Assembly (NCBI GenBank): GCA_958298945.1
Contig: OY282608.1
Coordinates: 76,928,806 to 76,992,805 of the forward strand
Reading direction: 5' to 3'
DNA length: 64,000 bases
Source: Atherix ibis
Lineage: Eukaryota > Arthropoda > Insecta > Diptera > Athericidae
In this document: one piece after another, positions 35,387-45,700 of the stretch
Numbering within the stretch: the stretch's first letter is position 1
How the letters are laid out: every line of letters begins with the position of its first letter
Notes under the pieces: generated by a model
Told to the model about the DNA's origin: nothing
Databases searched by the model: none
Seen by the model: the letters and a program-made list of their open reading frames with translations, nothing else
Program-made: the position numbers and the translations under genes

Positions 35387-37700
35387 TTGTTGGTTTGTTG
35401 GTTTGTCGGTTTATTTGTTTGTTGGTTTGTTGGTTTTTGTTGGTTTGTTGGTTTGTTTGTTTGTTGGTTTGTTGGTTTGTTAGTTTGTTGGTTTGTTGTT
35501 GTTTGTTGGTTTGTTGGTTTGTTGGTTTGTTGGCTTGTTGGTTTTTTGGTTTGTTGGTTTGTTGGTTTGTTCGTTTGTTGGTTTGTTGGTTTGTTGGTTT
35601 GTTGGTTTGTTGGTTTGTTGGTTTGTTGGTTTGTTGGTTTGTTGGTTTGTTGGTTTGTTGGTTTGTTGGTTTGTTGGTTTGTTTGTTTGTTGGTTTGTTG
35701 GTTTTTGGTTTGTAGGCTTGTTTGTTTATTGGTATGTTGGTTTGTTCGTTTGTTCATTAGTTGGTTTGTTGGTTTGTTGGTTTGTTGGTTTGTTGGTTGG
35801 TTGGTTTGTTGGTTTGTTGGTTTATTTGTTTATTGGTTTGTTGATTTGTTGGTTTGTTGGTTTGTTTGTTTGTTGGTTTGTTGGTTTGTTGGTTTGTTGG
35901 TTTGTTGGTTTGTTTGTTTGTTGGTTTGTTTATTTGTTGATTTGTTCGTTTGTTGGCTTGTTGGTTAGTTGGCTTGTTGCCTTGTTGGCTTGTTGGCTTG
36001 TTGGTTTGTTGGTTTGTTGGTTTGTTGGTTTGTTGATTTGTTGACTTGTTGGCTTGTTGGTTTGTTGGCTTGTTGGTTTGTTGGCTTGTTGGCTTGTTGT
36101 TTTATTGGTTTGTTTGTTTGTTGGCTTGTTTGTTTGTTGGCATGTTGGTTTGATGGCTTGTTGGTTTGTTGGCATGTTGGTTTGTTGATTTGTTGGTTTG
36201 TTGGTTTGTTGGTTTGTTGGTTTGTTGGTTTGTTGGTTTGTTGGTTTGTTAGTTTGTTGGTTTGTTGTTGTTTGTTGGTTTGTTGGTTTGTTGGTTTGTT
36301 GGTTTGTTGGTTTGTTTGTTTTTTGGTTTGTTTGTTTGTTGGTTTGTTCGTTTGTTGGCTTGTTGGTTTGTTGGCTTGTTGCCTTGTTGGCTTGTTGGTT
36401 TGTTGGTTTGTTGGTTTGTTGGCTTGTTGGCTTGTTGTTTTGTTGGTTTGTTTGTTTGTTGGCTTGTTCGTTTGTTGGCTTGTTGGTTTGACGGCTTGTT
36501 GGTTTGTTGGCATGTTGGTTTATTGGTTTAATGATTTGTTGGTTTGTTGGTTTGTTGGTTTGTTGGTTTGTTGGTTTGTTGGTTTGTTGGTTTGTTGGTT
36601 TGTTGGTTTGTTGGTTTGTTGCTTTGTTGGTTTGTTGGTTTGTTGGTTTTTTGGTTTTTTGCTTTATTGGCTTATTGGTTTGTTGGTTTGTTGGTTTGTT
36701 GGTTTGTTGGTTTCTTCGTTTGTTGGTTTTTTGGTTTGTTGGTTTGTTGGTTTGTTGCTTTGTTGGTTTTTTGGCTTGCTGGTTTGTTGGTTTGTTGGTT
36801 TGTTGGTTTGTTGGTTTGTTGGTTTGTTGGTTTGTTGGTTTGTTGGTTTGTTGGTTTGTTGGTTTGTTGGTTTGTTGGTTTGTTGGTTTGTTGGTTTGTT
36901 AGTTTGCTGGTTTGTTGGTTTGTTGGTTTGTTGGTTTGTTGGTTTTTTGGTTTGTTGGTTTGTTGGTTTGTTGGTTTGTTAGTTTGCTGGTTTGTTGGTT
37001 TGTTGGTTTGTTGGTTTGTTGATTTTTTGGTTTTTGGCTTGCTGGTTTGTTGGTTTGTTGGTTTGTTGGTTTGTTTGTTTGTTAGTTTGTTCGTTTGTTG
37101 GTTTGTTGGTTTGTTGGCTTGTTGGCTTGTTGGCATGTTGGTTTGTTGGTTTGTTGGTTTGTTGGTTTGTTGGTTTGTTGGTTTGTTGGTTTGTTGGTTT
37201 GTTGGTTTCTTGGTTTGCTGGTTTGTTGGTTTGTTGGTTTGTTGGTTTGTTGGTTTGTTGGTTTCTTCGTTTGTTGGTTTTTTGGTTTCTTCGTTTGTTG
37301 GTTTTTTGGTTTGTTGGTTTGTTGGTTTGTTAGTTTGTTGGTTTGTTGGTTTGTTGGTTTTTTGGTTTGTTGGCTTGTTGCTTTGTTGGTTTGTTGGTTT
37401 GTTGGTTTGTTGGGTTCTTAGCTTGTTGGCAAGTTGGTTTGCTGGTTTGTTGGTTTGTTAGTTTGTTGGTTTGTTGGTTTGTTGGTTTGTTGGTTTGTTG
37501 GTTTGTTGGTTTGTTGATTTGTTGGTTTGTTGTTTTGTTGGTTGTTGGTTTGTTGGTTTGTTGGTTTGTTGGTTTTTTGGTTTGTTGGCTTGTTGGCTTG
37601 TTGGTTTGTTGGTTTGTTGGCTTGTTGGGTTGTTGGTTTGTTGGTTTGTTGGTTTGTTGGTTTGTTGGTTTGTTGGTTTGTTGGTTTGTTGGTTTGTTTA
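35387..37700 (+). repeat. HOR-E copy 2 (about 2.3-2.6 kb)
   Basis: Repeats copy 1: GTCGGTTTATTTG about 35,404, TAGGCT 35713, CATTAGTTGG about 35,755, TTGCTTTATTGG about 36,659, TTCTTCG doublet about 37,262, decayed cassette about 37,412, GTTGTTTTGTTGGTTGTTGG about 37,530, GTTTAATTG about 37,697. The offset grows from 2,297 to 2,329 to 2,651 and falls back to 2,483. It gained octamers around 36,000-36,500, where the GTTGCCTTG / GGCTTGTT-rich stretch occurs twice (about 35,977 and 36,382), and lost some near 37,550. Confidence 0.7.
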
Positions 37701-38020
37701 ATTGTTGGTTTGTTCGTTTGTTAGCTTGTTGGTTGATTGGTTTGTTGGTTTGTTTGTTTGTTTGTTTGTTGTTTTGTTGGTTTGCTTGTTTGTTGGTTTG
37801 TTGGTTTGTTGGTTTGTTGGTTTGTTGGTTTATTGGTTTGTTGGCTTGTTGGGTTGTTGGTTTGTTGGTTTGTTGGTTTGTTGGTTTGTTGGTTTGTTGG
37901 TTTGTTGGTTTGTTGGTTTGGTTAATTGTTGGTTTGTTCGTTTGTTAGCTTGTTGGTTGATTGGTTTGTTGGTTTGTTTATTTGTTTGTTTGTTGTTTTG
38001 TTGGTTTGCTTGTTTGTTGA
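37690..38020 (+). repeat. 224-bp local duplication at the domain boundary
   Basis: The ordered trio GTTTAATTG, TTAGCTTG and GGTTGATTGG, followed by a run of TGTTTGTT octamers and GTTTTGTTGGTTTGCTTG, occurs at 37,697 and again at 37,921 (TAATTG at 37699 and 37923, offset 224, exactly 28 octamers). The second copy differs by GGTTAATTG for GTTTAATTG and TTTATTTG for TTTGTTTG. It sits where the left-domain cassettes end. Confidence 0.75.
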
Positions 38021-38129
38021 TTTGTTGGTTTGTTGGTTTGTTGGTTTGTTAGTTTATTGGTTTGTTTATTAGTGGGTTTGTTGGTATGTTGGTTTGTTGG
38101 TTTTGTTGGTTTGTTGGTTTGTTGGCTTG

Positions 38130-38570
38130 TTGGTTTGTTGGCTTGTGTGCTTGTTGGTTGTTGGTTTGTTGGTTTGTTGGATTGTTGGTTTCTTGGTTTG
38201 TTGGTTTGTTGGTTTGTTGGTTTGTTGGTTTGTTGGTTTGTTGGTTTGTTGGTTTGTTGGTTTGTTGGTTTGTTGGTTTGTTGGTTTGTTGGTTTCTTTG
38301 TTTGTTGGTTTGTTCGTTTGTTGGCTTATTGGTTTGTTCCTTTGTTGGCTTGTTGGTTTATTCGTTTGTTGGCTTGTTGGTTTGTTGGCTTGTTGGCATG
38401 TTGGTTTCTTGGTTTGTTGGTTTGTTGGTTTGTTGGTTTGTTGGTTTGTTGGTTTGCTGGTTTGTTGGTTTGTTGGTTTATTTGTTTATTCGTTTGTTCG
38501 CTTGTTGGTTTGTTGGCTTGTTGGTTTGTTGGTTTGTTGGTTTGTTGGTTTGTTGGTTTGTTGGTTTGTT
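38130..38570 (+). repeat. HOR-F block, copy 1
   Basis: CTTGTGTGCTTG (38142), GGTTTCTTGG, GTTTGTTCCTTTG (about 38,334), GTTTATTCG (about 38,355), GGCATGTTGGTTTCTTGG (38395), GGTTTGCTGG, and GTTTATTTGTTTATTCG-TTCGCTTG (about 38,478) recur in the same order 1,319-1,351 bases to the right. The sequence between the two blocks (38,571-39,479) holds a TAGGCG marker (38592), GTTTGTCCG (about 38,814), GGTTCCTTCG (about 39,193) and many GGCTTGTT octamers. Confidence 0.65.
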
Positions 38571-39479
38571 GGTTTGTTGGTTTTTGGTTTGTAGGCGTGT
38601 TTGTTTGTTGGTTTGTTCGTTTGTTCGTTTGTTGGCTTGTTGGTTTGTTGGGTTGTTGGTTTGTTGGTTTGTTGGTTTGTTGGTTTGTTGGTTTGTTGGT
38701 TTATTTGTTTGTTGGTTTGTTGGTTTGTTGATTTGTTGGTTTGTTTGTTTGTTGGTTTGTTGGTTTGTTGGTTTGTTGGTTTGTTAGTTTGTTGGTTTGT
38801 TTGTGTGTTGATTTGTCCGTTTGTTGGCTTGTTGGTTTGTTGGCTTGTTGGCTTGTTGGCTTGTTGGTTTGTTGGTTTGTTGGTTTGTTGGTTTGTTGGT
38901 TTGTTGGTTTGTTGGTTTGTTGGGTTGTTGGTTTGTTGGCTTGTTGGTTTGTTGGTTTGTTGGTTTCTTGGTTTGTTGGTTTATTTGTTTGTTGGTTTGT
39001 TGGCTAGTTGGTTTGTTGTCTTGTTGGCTTGTTGGTTTGTTGGTTTGTTTGTTTGTTGGTTTGTTCGTTTGTTGGCTTATTGGTTTGTTGGCTTGTTGGC
39101 TTGTTGGCTTGTTGGTTTGTTGGTTTGTTGGTTTTTGGTTTGTTGGCTTATTGGTTTGTTGGTTTGTTGGTTTGTTGATTTGTTGGTTTGTTGGTTCCTT
39201 CGTTTGTTGGTTTTTTTTGGTTTGTTGGCTTGTTGGTTTGTTGGTTTGTTGGTTTGTTGGTTTGTTGGTTTGTTGGTTTGTTGGTTAGTTGGTTTGTTCG
39301 TTTGTTGGTTTTTTGGTTTGTTAGTTTGTTGGTTTTTTGGTTTGTTGGCTTGTTGGTTTGTTGGTTTTTTAGTTTGTTGGCTTGTTGGTTTGTTGGCTTG
39401 TTGGCTTGTTGGTTTGTTGGTTTGTTGGTTTGTTGGTTTGTTGGTTTGTTGGTTTGTTGGTTTGTTGGTTTGTTGGCTT

Positions 39480-39880
39480 GTTGGTTTGTTAACTTGTGTG
39501 CTTGTTGGTTGTTGGTTTGTTGGTTTCTTGATTTGTTGGTTTGTTGGTTTGTTGGTTTGTTGGTTTGTTGGTTTGTTGGTTTGTTGGTTTGTTGGTTTGT
39601 TGGTTTCTTGGTTTGTTGGTTTTTTGGTTTGTTGGTTTGTTTGTTTGTTGGTTTGTTCCTTTGTTGGCTTGTTGGTTTATTCGTTTGTTGGCTTGTTGGT
39701 TTGTTGGCTTGTTGGCATGTTGGTTTCTTGGTTTGTTGGTTTGTTGGTTTGTTGGTTTGTTGGTTTGTTGGTTTGCTGGTTTGTTGGTTTGTTGGTTTAT
39801 TTGTTTATTCGTTTGTTCGCTTGTTGGTTTGTTGGCTTGTTGGTTTGTTGGTTTGTTGGTTTATTGGTTTGTTGGTTTGT
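39480..39880 (+). repeat. HOR-F block, copy 2
   Basis: Second copy of the block at 38,130: CTTGTGTG 39493, GTTCC 39655, GGCATG 39714, GTTTATTTGTTTATTCG about 39,797. It has one fewer group of canonical octamers between the first two markers, hence offsets of 1,351 then 1,319. After about 39,880 it continues with TTTTTTTGTTTG, not the TAGGCG marker that follows copy 1. Confidence 0.65.
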
Positions 39881-40029
39881 TGGTTTTTTTGTTTGTTGGT
39901 TTGTTGGTTTGTTCGTTTGTTGGCTTGTTGGTTTATTGGTTTGTTGGTTCGTTGGTTTGTTGGTTTGTTGGTTTGTTGGTTTGTTGTTTTTTTGGTTTGT
40001 TTGTTTGTTGGTTTGTTGTTTTGTTTGTT

Positions 40030-40489
40030 TTTTAGCTTGTTGGTGTGTTGGCTTGTTGGCTTGTTGGTCTGTTAGTTTGTTTGTTTGTTGGTTTGTTAGT
40101 TTGTTGGTTTATTTGTTTGTTGGTTTGTTGGTTTTTGTTGGTTTGTTGGTTTGTTTGTTTGTTGGTTTGTTGGTTGGTTAGTTTGTTGGTTTGTTGGTTT
40201 GTTTGTTTGTTGGCTTGTTGGTTTGTTGGCTTGTTTACTTGTTGGCATATTGGTTTCTTGGTTTGTTGGTTTGTTGGTTTCTTCGTTTGTTGGTTTGTTG
40301 GTTTGTTGGTTTGTTGGTTTGTTGGTTTGTTGGTTTGTTGGTTTGTTAGTTTGTTGGGTTGTTGGTTTGTTGGTTTGTTAGTTTGTTGGTTTTTTGGTTT
40401 GTTGGCTTGTTTGTTTGTTGGTTTGTTGGTTTGTTCGTTTGTTCATTTGTTGGCTTGTTGGTTTGTTGGTTTGTTGGTTTGTTGGTTAG
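40030..40489 (+). repeat. 2.2-kb spaced repeat, left member
   Basis: Contains GGTGTGTTGGCTTG (about 40,041), GGTCTGTTAG (about 40,070), GTTAGTTTGTTGGTTTATTTG, GGTTTTTGTT, GGTTGGTTAG (about 40,172), TTTACTTGTTGGCATATTGG (about 40,234), GGTTTCTTCG (single, about 40,278) and GTTGGGTTGTTGG (about 40,354). The same series occurs at 42,226-42,700 with offset 2,196-2,204. In that copy the single TTCTTCG is replaced by TTCTTGG, which removes the last TTCTTCG relic. Confidence 0.7.
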
Positions 40490-41254
40490 TTGGGTTGTTG
40501 GTTTATTTGTTTGTTGGTTTGTTGATTTGTTGGTTTGTTGGTTTGTTTGTTTGTTTGTTTGTTGGTTTGTTGGTTTGTTGGTTTGTTGGTTTGTTGGTTT
40601 GTTGGTTTGTTGGTTTGTTGGTTTGTTGGTTTGTTTGTTTGTAAGTTTGTTCGTTTGTTGGCTTGTTGGTTTGTTGGCTTGTTGGCTTGTTGGCTTTTTG
40701 GCTTGTTGGTTTGTTGGTTTGTTGGTTAGTTGGTTTGTTGGTTTGTTGGTTTGTTCGTTTGTTGGTTTGTTGGCTTGTTGGCTTGTTGGTTTGTTGGTTT
40801 GTTGGTTTGTCGGTTTGTTGGTTTGTTGGTTTGTTGGTTTTTGGTTTGTTAGTTTGTTGGTTTTTGGTTTGTAGGCGTGTTTGTTTGTTGGTTTGTTCGT
40901 TTGTTCGTTTGTTGGCTTGTTGGTTTGTTGGTTTGTTGGTTTGTTGGTTTGTTGGTTTGTTGGTTTATTGGTTTATTTGTTTGTTGGTTTGTTGGCTTGT
41001 GTGCTTGTTGGTAGTTGGTTTGTTGGTTTGTTGGTTTGTTGGTTTGTTGGTTTGGTGGTTTGTTGGTTTGTTGGTTTGTTGGTTTGTTGGTTTGTTGGTT
41101 TGTTGCCTTGCTGGCTTGTTGGCTTGTTGGTTTGTGGGTTGGTTGGTTTGTTGGTTTGTTGGTTTATTTGTTTATTCGTTTGTTCGCTTGTTGGTTTGTT
41201 GGCTTGTTGGTTTGTTGGTTTGTTGGTTTGTTGGTTTGTTGGTTTGTTGGTTTG
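40490..41254 (+). repeat. HOR-G copy 1 (about 0.76 kb)
   Basis: Landmarks: GGGTTGTTGGTTTATTTG (about 40,492), GTTGATTTG, a run of TGTTTGTT octamers, GTAAGTTTGTTCG (about 40,640), GGCTTTTTGG (about 40,691), TTAGTTGG, TTTTTGGTTTGTTAG, TAGGCG (40872), CTTGTGTGCTTGTTGGTAGTTGG (about 40,998), GGTTTGGTGG (about 41,051), GTTGCCTTGCTGG (about 41,102), GTGGGTTGGTTGG (about 41,133) and TTTATTCG-TTCGCTTG (about 41,170). Copy 2 follows at +765, then +757 after one octamer is lost near 40,745. Confidence 0.8.
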
Positions 41255-42005
41255 TTGGGTTGTTGGTTTATTTGTTTGTTGGTTTGTTGATTTGTTGGTT
41301 TGTTGGTTTGTTTGTTTGTTTGTTTGTTGGTTTGTTGGTTTGTTGGTTTGTTGGTTTGTTGGTTTGTTGGTTTGTTGGTTTGTTGGTTTGTTGGTTTGTT
41401 TGTTTGTAAGTTTGTTCGTTTGTTGGCTTGTTGGTTTGTTGGCTTGTTGGCTTGTTGGCTTTTTGGCTTGTTGGTTTGTTGGTTTGTTGGTTAGTTGGTT
41501 TGTTGGTTTGTTCGTTTGTTGGTTTGTTGGCTTGTTGGCTTGTTGGTTTGTTGGTTTGTTGGTTTGTCGGTTTGTTGGTTTGTTGGTTTGTTGGTTTTTG
41601 GTTTGTTGGTTTGTTGGTTTTTGGTTTGTAGGCGTGTTTGTTTGTTGGTTTGTTCGTTTGTTCGTTTGTTGGCTTGTTGGTTTGTTGGTTTGTTGGTTTG
41701 TTGGTTTGTTGGTTTGTTGGTTTATTGGTTTATTTGTTTGTTGGTTTGTTGGCTTGTGTGCTTGTTGGTAGTTGGTTTGTTGGTTTGTTGGTTTGTTGGT
41801 TTGTTGGTTTGGTGGTTTGTTGGTTTGTTGGTTTGTTGGTTTGTTGGTTTGTTGGTTTGTTGCCTTGCTGGCTTGTTGGCTTGTTGGTTTGTGGGTTGGT
41901 TGGTTTGTTGGTTTGTTGGTTTATTTGTTTATTCGTTTGTTCGCTTGTTGGTTTGTTGGCTTGTTGGTTTGTTGGTTTGTTGGTTTGTTGGTTTGTTGGT
42001 TTGTT
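41255..42005 (+). repeat. HOR-G copy 2 (about 0.75 kb)
   Basis: Same series as copy 1: GTTTATTTG 41266, GTAAGTTTG about 41,405, TAGGCG 41629, GGTAGTTGG about 41,766, GTTGCCTTGCTGG about 41,859, GTGGGTTGG about 41,890. The clearest change is TTGTTGGTTTGTTGG for TTGTTAGTTTGTTGG just before the TAGGCG marker. The copy fades near 42,005, where GGTTTGCTGG replaces the GGGTTGTTGG that would open a third unit. Confidence 0.8.
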
Positions 42006-42225
42006 GGTTTGCTGGTTTGTTGGTTTGTTGGTTTATTGGTTTGTTGGTTTGTTGGTTTGTTGGTTTGTTGGTTTTTTTGTTTGTTGGTTTGTTGGTTTGT
42101 TCGTTTGTTGGCTTGTTTGTTTATTGGTTTGTTGGTTTGTTGGTTTGTTGGTTTGTTGGTTTGTTGGTTTGTTGTTTTGTTGGTTTGTTTGTTTGTTTGT
42201 TTGTTGGTTTGTTGGTTTGTTTGTT

Positions 42226-42700
42226 TTTTAGCTTGTTGGTGTGTTGGCTTGTTGGCTTGTTGGTCTGTTAGTTTGTTTGTTTGTTGGTTTGTTGGTTTGT
42301 TGGTTTATTTGTTTGTTGGTTTGTTGGTTTTTGTTGGTTTGTTGGTTTGTTTGTTTGTTGGTTTGTTGGTTGGTTAGTTTGTTGGTTTGTTGGTTTGTTT
42401 GTTTGTTGGCTTGTTGGTTTGTTGGCTTGTTTACTTGTTGGCATATTGGTTTCTTGGTTTGTTGGTTTGTTGGTTTCTTGGTTTGTTGGTTTGTTGGTTT
42501 GTTGGTTTGTTGGTTTGTTGGTTTGTTGGTTTGTTGGTTTGTTGGTTTGTTAGTTTGTTGGGTTGTTGGTTTGTTGGTTTGTTAGTTTGTTGGTTTTTTG
42601 GTTTGTTGGCTTGTTTGTTTGTTGGTTTGTTGGTTTGTTCGTTTGTTCATTTGTTGGCTTGTTGGTTTGTTGGTTTGTTGGTTTGTTGGTTTGTTGGTTT
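42226..42700 (+). repeat. 2.2-kb spaced repeat, right member
   Basis: Copy of 40,030-40,489: GGTGTGTTGGCTTG about 42,237, GGTCTGTTAG, GGTTTTTGTT, GGTTGGTTAG about 42,368, TTTACTTGTTGGCATATTGG about 42,430, GTTGGGTTGTTGG about 42,558. Between the two members lies the duplicated HOR-G unit. The 2.2-kb spacing therefore equals one block of about 1.4 kb plus one extra HOR-G copy. Confidence 0.7.
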
Positions 42701-45700
42701 GTTGGTTTGTTGGTTTGTTGGGTTGTTGGGTTGTTGGTTTATTTGTTTGTTGGTTTGTTGATTTGTTGGTTTGTTGATTTGTTTGTTTGTTTGTTTGTTG
42801 GTTTGTTGGTTTGTTGGTTTGTTGGTTTGTTGGTTTGTTTGTTTGTTAGTTTGTTCGTTTGTTGGCTTGTTGGTTTGTTGGCTTGTTGGCTTGTTGGCTT
42901 TTTGTCTTGTTGGTTTGTTGGTTTGTTGGTTAGTTGGTTTGTTGGTTTGTTCGTTTGTTGGTTTGTTGGCTTGTTGGCTTGTTGGTTTGTTGGTTTGTTG
43001 GTTTGTTGGTTTGTTGGTTTGTTGGTTTGTTGGTTTGTTGGTTTTTGGTTTGTTGGTTTGTTGGTTTTTGGTTTGTAGGCGTGTTTGTTTGTTGGTTTGT
43101 TGGTTTGTTCGTTTCTTCGTTTGTTGGCTTGTTGGTTTGTTGGTTTGTTGGTTTGTTGGTTTGTTGGTTTGTTGGTTTATTGGTTTATTTGTTTGTTGGT
43201 TTGTTGGCTTGTGTGCTTGTTGGTGGTTGGTTTGTTGGTTTGTTGGTTTGTTGGTTTGTTGGTTTGTTGGTTTGGTGGTTTGTTGGTTTGTTGGTTTGTT
43301 GGTTTGTTGGTTTGTTGGTTTGTTGCCTTGTTGGCTTGTTGGCTTGTTGGTTTGTGGGTTGGTTGGTTTGTTGGTTTGTTGGTTTATTTGTTTATTCGTT
43401 TGTTCGCTTGTTGGTTTGTTGGCTTGTTGGTTTGTTGGTTTGTTTGTTTGTTGGTTTGTTCGTTTGTTCGTTTGTTGGCTTGTTGGTTTATTGCTTTCTT
43501 GGTTTGTTGTTTTGTTGGTTTGTTGGTTTGTTGGTTTGTTGGTATGTTGTTTCGTTGGTTTGTTTGTTTGTTGGTTTGTTGGTTTGTTTGTTTTTTGGCT
43601 TGTTGGTATGTTAGCTTGTTGGCTTGTTGGTCTGTTAGTTTGTTTGTTTGTTGGTTTGTTGGTTTGTTGGTTTATTTGTTTATTCGTTTGTTCGCTTGTT
43701 GGTTTGTTGGCTTGTTGGTTTGTTGGTTTGTTGGTTTGTTGGTTTGTTGGTTGGTTAGTTTGTTGGCTTGTTGGTTTGTTTGTTTGTTGGTTTGTTGGCT
43801 TGTTTACTTGTTGGCATGTTGGTTTCTTGGTTTGTTGGTTTGTTGGTTTGTTGGTTTGTTGGTTTGTTGGTTTGTTGGTTTGTCGGTTTGTTGCTTTGTT
43901 GGTTTGTTGGGTTGTTGGTTTGTTGGTTTGTTGGTTTGTTGGTTTTTTGGTTTGTTGGCTTGTTTGTTTGTTGGTTTGTTGGTTTGTTCGTTTGTTCGTT
44001 TGTTGGTTTGTTGGTTTGTTGGTTTGTTGGTTTGTTGGTTTGTTGGTTTGTTGGTTTGTTGGGTTGTTGGTTTATTTGTTTGTTGGTTTGTTGATTTGTT
44101 GGTTTGTTGGTTTGTTTGTTTGTTTGTTTGTTGGTTTGTTGGTTTGTTGGTTTGTTGGTGTGTTGGTTTGTTGGTTTGTTGGTTTGTTTGTTTGTTGGTT
44201 TGTTCGTTTGTTGGCTTGTTGGTTTGTTGGTTTGTTGGTTTGTTGGCTTGTTGGTTTGTTGGTTTGTTGGTTTGTTGGTTTGTTGATTTGTTGGTTTATT
44301 TGTTTGTTGGTTTGTTGGCTAGTTGGTTTGTTGGCTTGTTGGCTTGTTGGTTTGTTGGTTTGTTGGTTTCTTTGTTTGTTGGTTTTTTCGTTTGTTGGCT
44401 TGTTGGTTTGTTGGTTTGTTGGCTTGTTGGTTTATTGGTTTGTTAGTTTGTTGGTTTGTTGGTTTGTTGGTTTGTTGGTTTGTTGGTTTGTTGGTTTGTT
44501 GGTTTGTTGGTTTGTTGGTTTGTTGGTTTTTTGGTTTGTTGGTTTGTTGGTTTGTTGGTTTGTCGCTTTGTTGGTTTGTGGGTTTGTTGGTTTGTTGGTT
44601 TGTTGGTTTTTGGTTTGTAGGCGTGTTTGTTTGTTGGTTTGTTCGTTTGTTCGTTTGTTGGCTTTTTGGTTTGTTGGTTTGTTGGTTTGTTGGTTTGTTG
44701 GTTTGTTGGTTTTTTGTTTTGTTGGTTTGTTGGTTTGTTGGTTTGTTGGTTTGGTGGGTTGTTGGTTTATTTGTTTGTTGGTTTGTTGATTTGTTGGTTT
44801 GTTGGTTTGTTTGTTTGTTTGTTTGTTGGTTTGTTGGTTTGTTGGTTTGTTGTTTGTTGGTTTGTTGGTTTGTTGGTTTGTTGGTTTGTTGGTTTGTTGG
44901 TTTGTTCGTTTGTTGGCTTGTTGGTTTGTTGGTTTGTTGGTTTGTTGATTTGTTGGTTTATTTGTTTGTTGGTTTGTTGGCTTGTTGGTTTGTTGGCTTG
45001 TTGGTTTGTTGGTTTCTTTGTTTGTTGGTTTGTTCGTTTGTTGGCTTGTTGGTTTGTTGGTTTGTTGGCTTGTTGGTTTGTTGGTTTGTTGGTTTGTTGG
45101 TTTGTTGGTTTGTTGGTTTGTTGGTTTGTTGGTTTGTTGGTTTGTTGGTTTGTTGGTTTGTTGGTTTGTTGGTTTTTTGGTTTTTTGGTTTGTTGGTTTG
45201 TTGGTTTGTTGGTTTGTTGGTTTATCGGTTTGTTGGTTTGCTGGTTTGTTGGTTTGTTGGTTCGTTGGTTTGTTGGTTTGTTGGTTTTTGGTTTGTAGGC
45301 GTGTTTGTTTGTTGGTTTGTTGGTTTGTCGGTTTGTCGGTTTGTTGGTTTTTGGTTTGTAGGCGTGTTTGTTTGTTGGTTTGTTCGTTTGTTGGCTTGTT
45401 GGTTTGTTGGCTTGTTGGCTTGTTGGCTTTTTGGCTTGTTGGTTTGTTGGTTTGTTGGTTTGTTGGTTTGTTCGTTTGTTGGTTTGTTGGCTTGTTGGTT
45501 TGTTGGTTTGTTGGTTTGTTGGTTTGTTGGTTTGTTGGTTTATTGGTTTATTTGTTTGTTGGTTTGTTGGCTTGTGTGCTCGTTGGGTGTTGTTTTTGTT
45601 GGTTTGTTGGTTTGTTGGTTTGTTGGTTTTTTGGTTTGTTTGTTTGTTGGTTTGTTGCCTTGTGGGATTGTTGGCTTGTTGGTTTGTTGGTTAGTTGGTT

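Larger units (their letters stand above)
1..37440 (+). repeat. Left array domain, defined by the GGCTTCTT/GGCAAG and TTCTTCG cassettes
   Basis: This part carries two cassettes that the rest of the window lacks. The first is GGCTTCTT followed by GGCTTGTT and GGCAAG. I count about 55 copies by eye, among them 32, 625, 1009, 1312, 2196, 2771, 3340, 5471, 9001, 11130, 13927, 16482, 19617, 22476, 24821, 27625, 28973, 30897 and 32607. Its last two copies, near 34,760 and 37,412, are decayed to GGGTTCTT. The second cassette is a doubled 24-mer made of GGTTTCTT, CGTTTGTT and GGTTTTTT, last seen whole near 37,260. The domain also holds all the GGTTTCATC variants (about 230 to 32,140) and all the GTCGGGTTATTTG variants (about 1,887 to 29,713). 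Confidence 0.85.

Noticed and set aside
480..37310. CENP-B box in the TTCTTCG cassettes
   Set aside because: The box needs TTCG followed at fixed spacing by A and CGGG. The cassettes have TTCGTTTG with no CGGG nearby, and the GTCGGG variants lie elsewhere.
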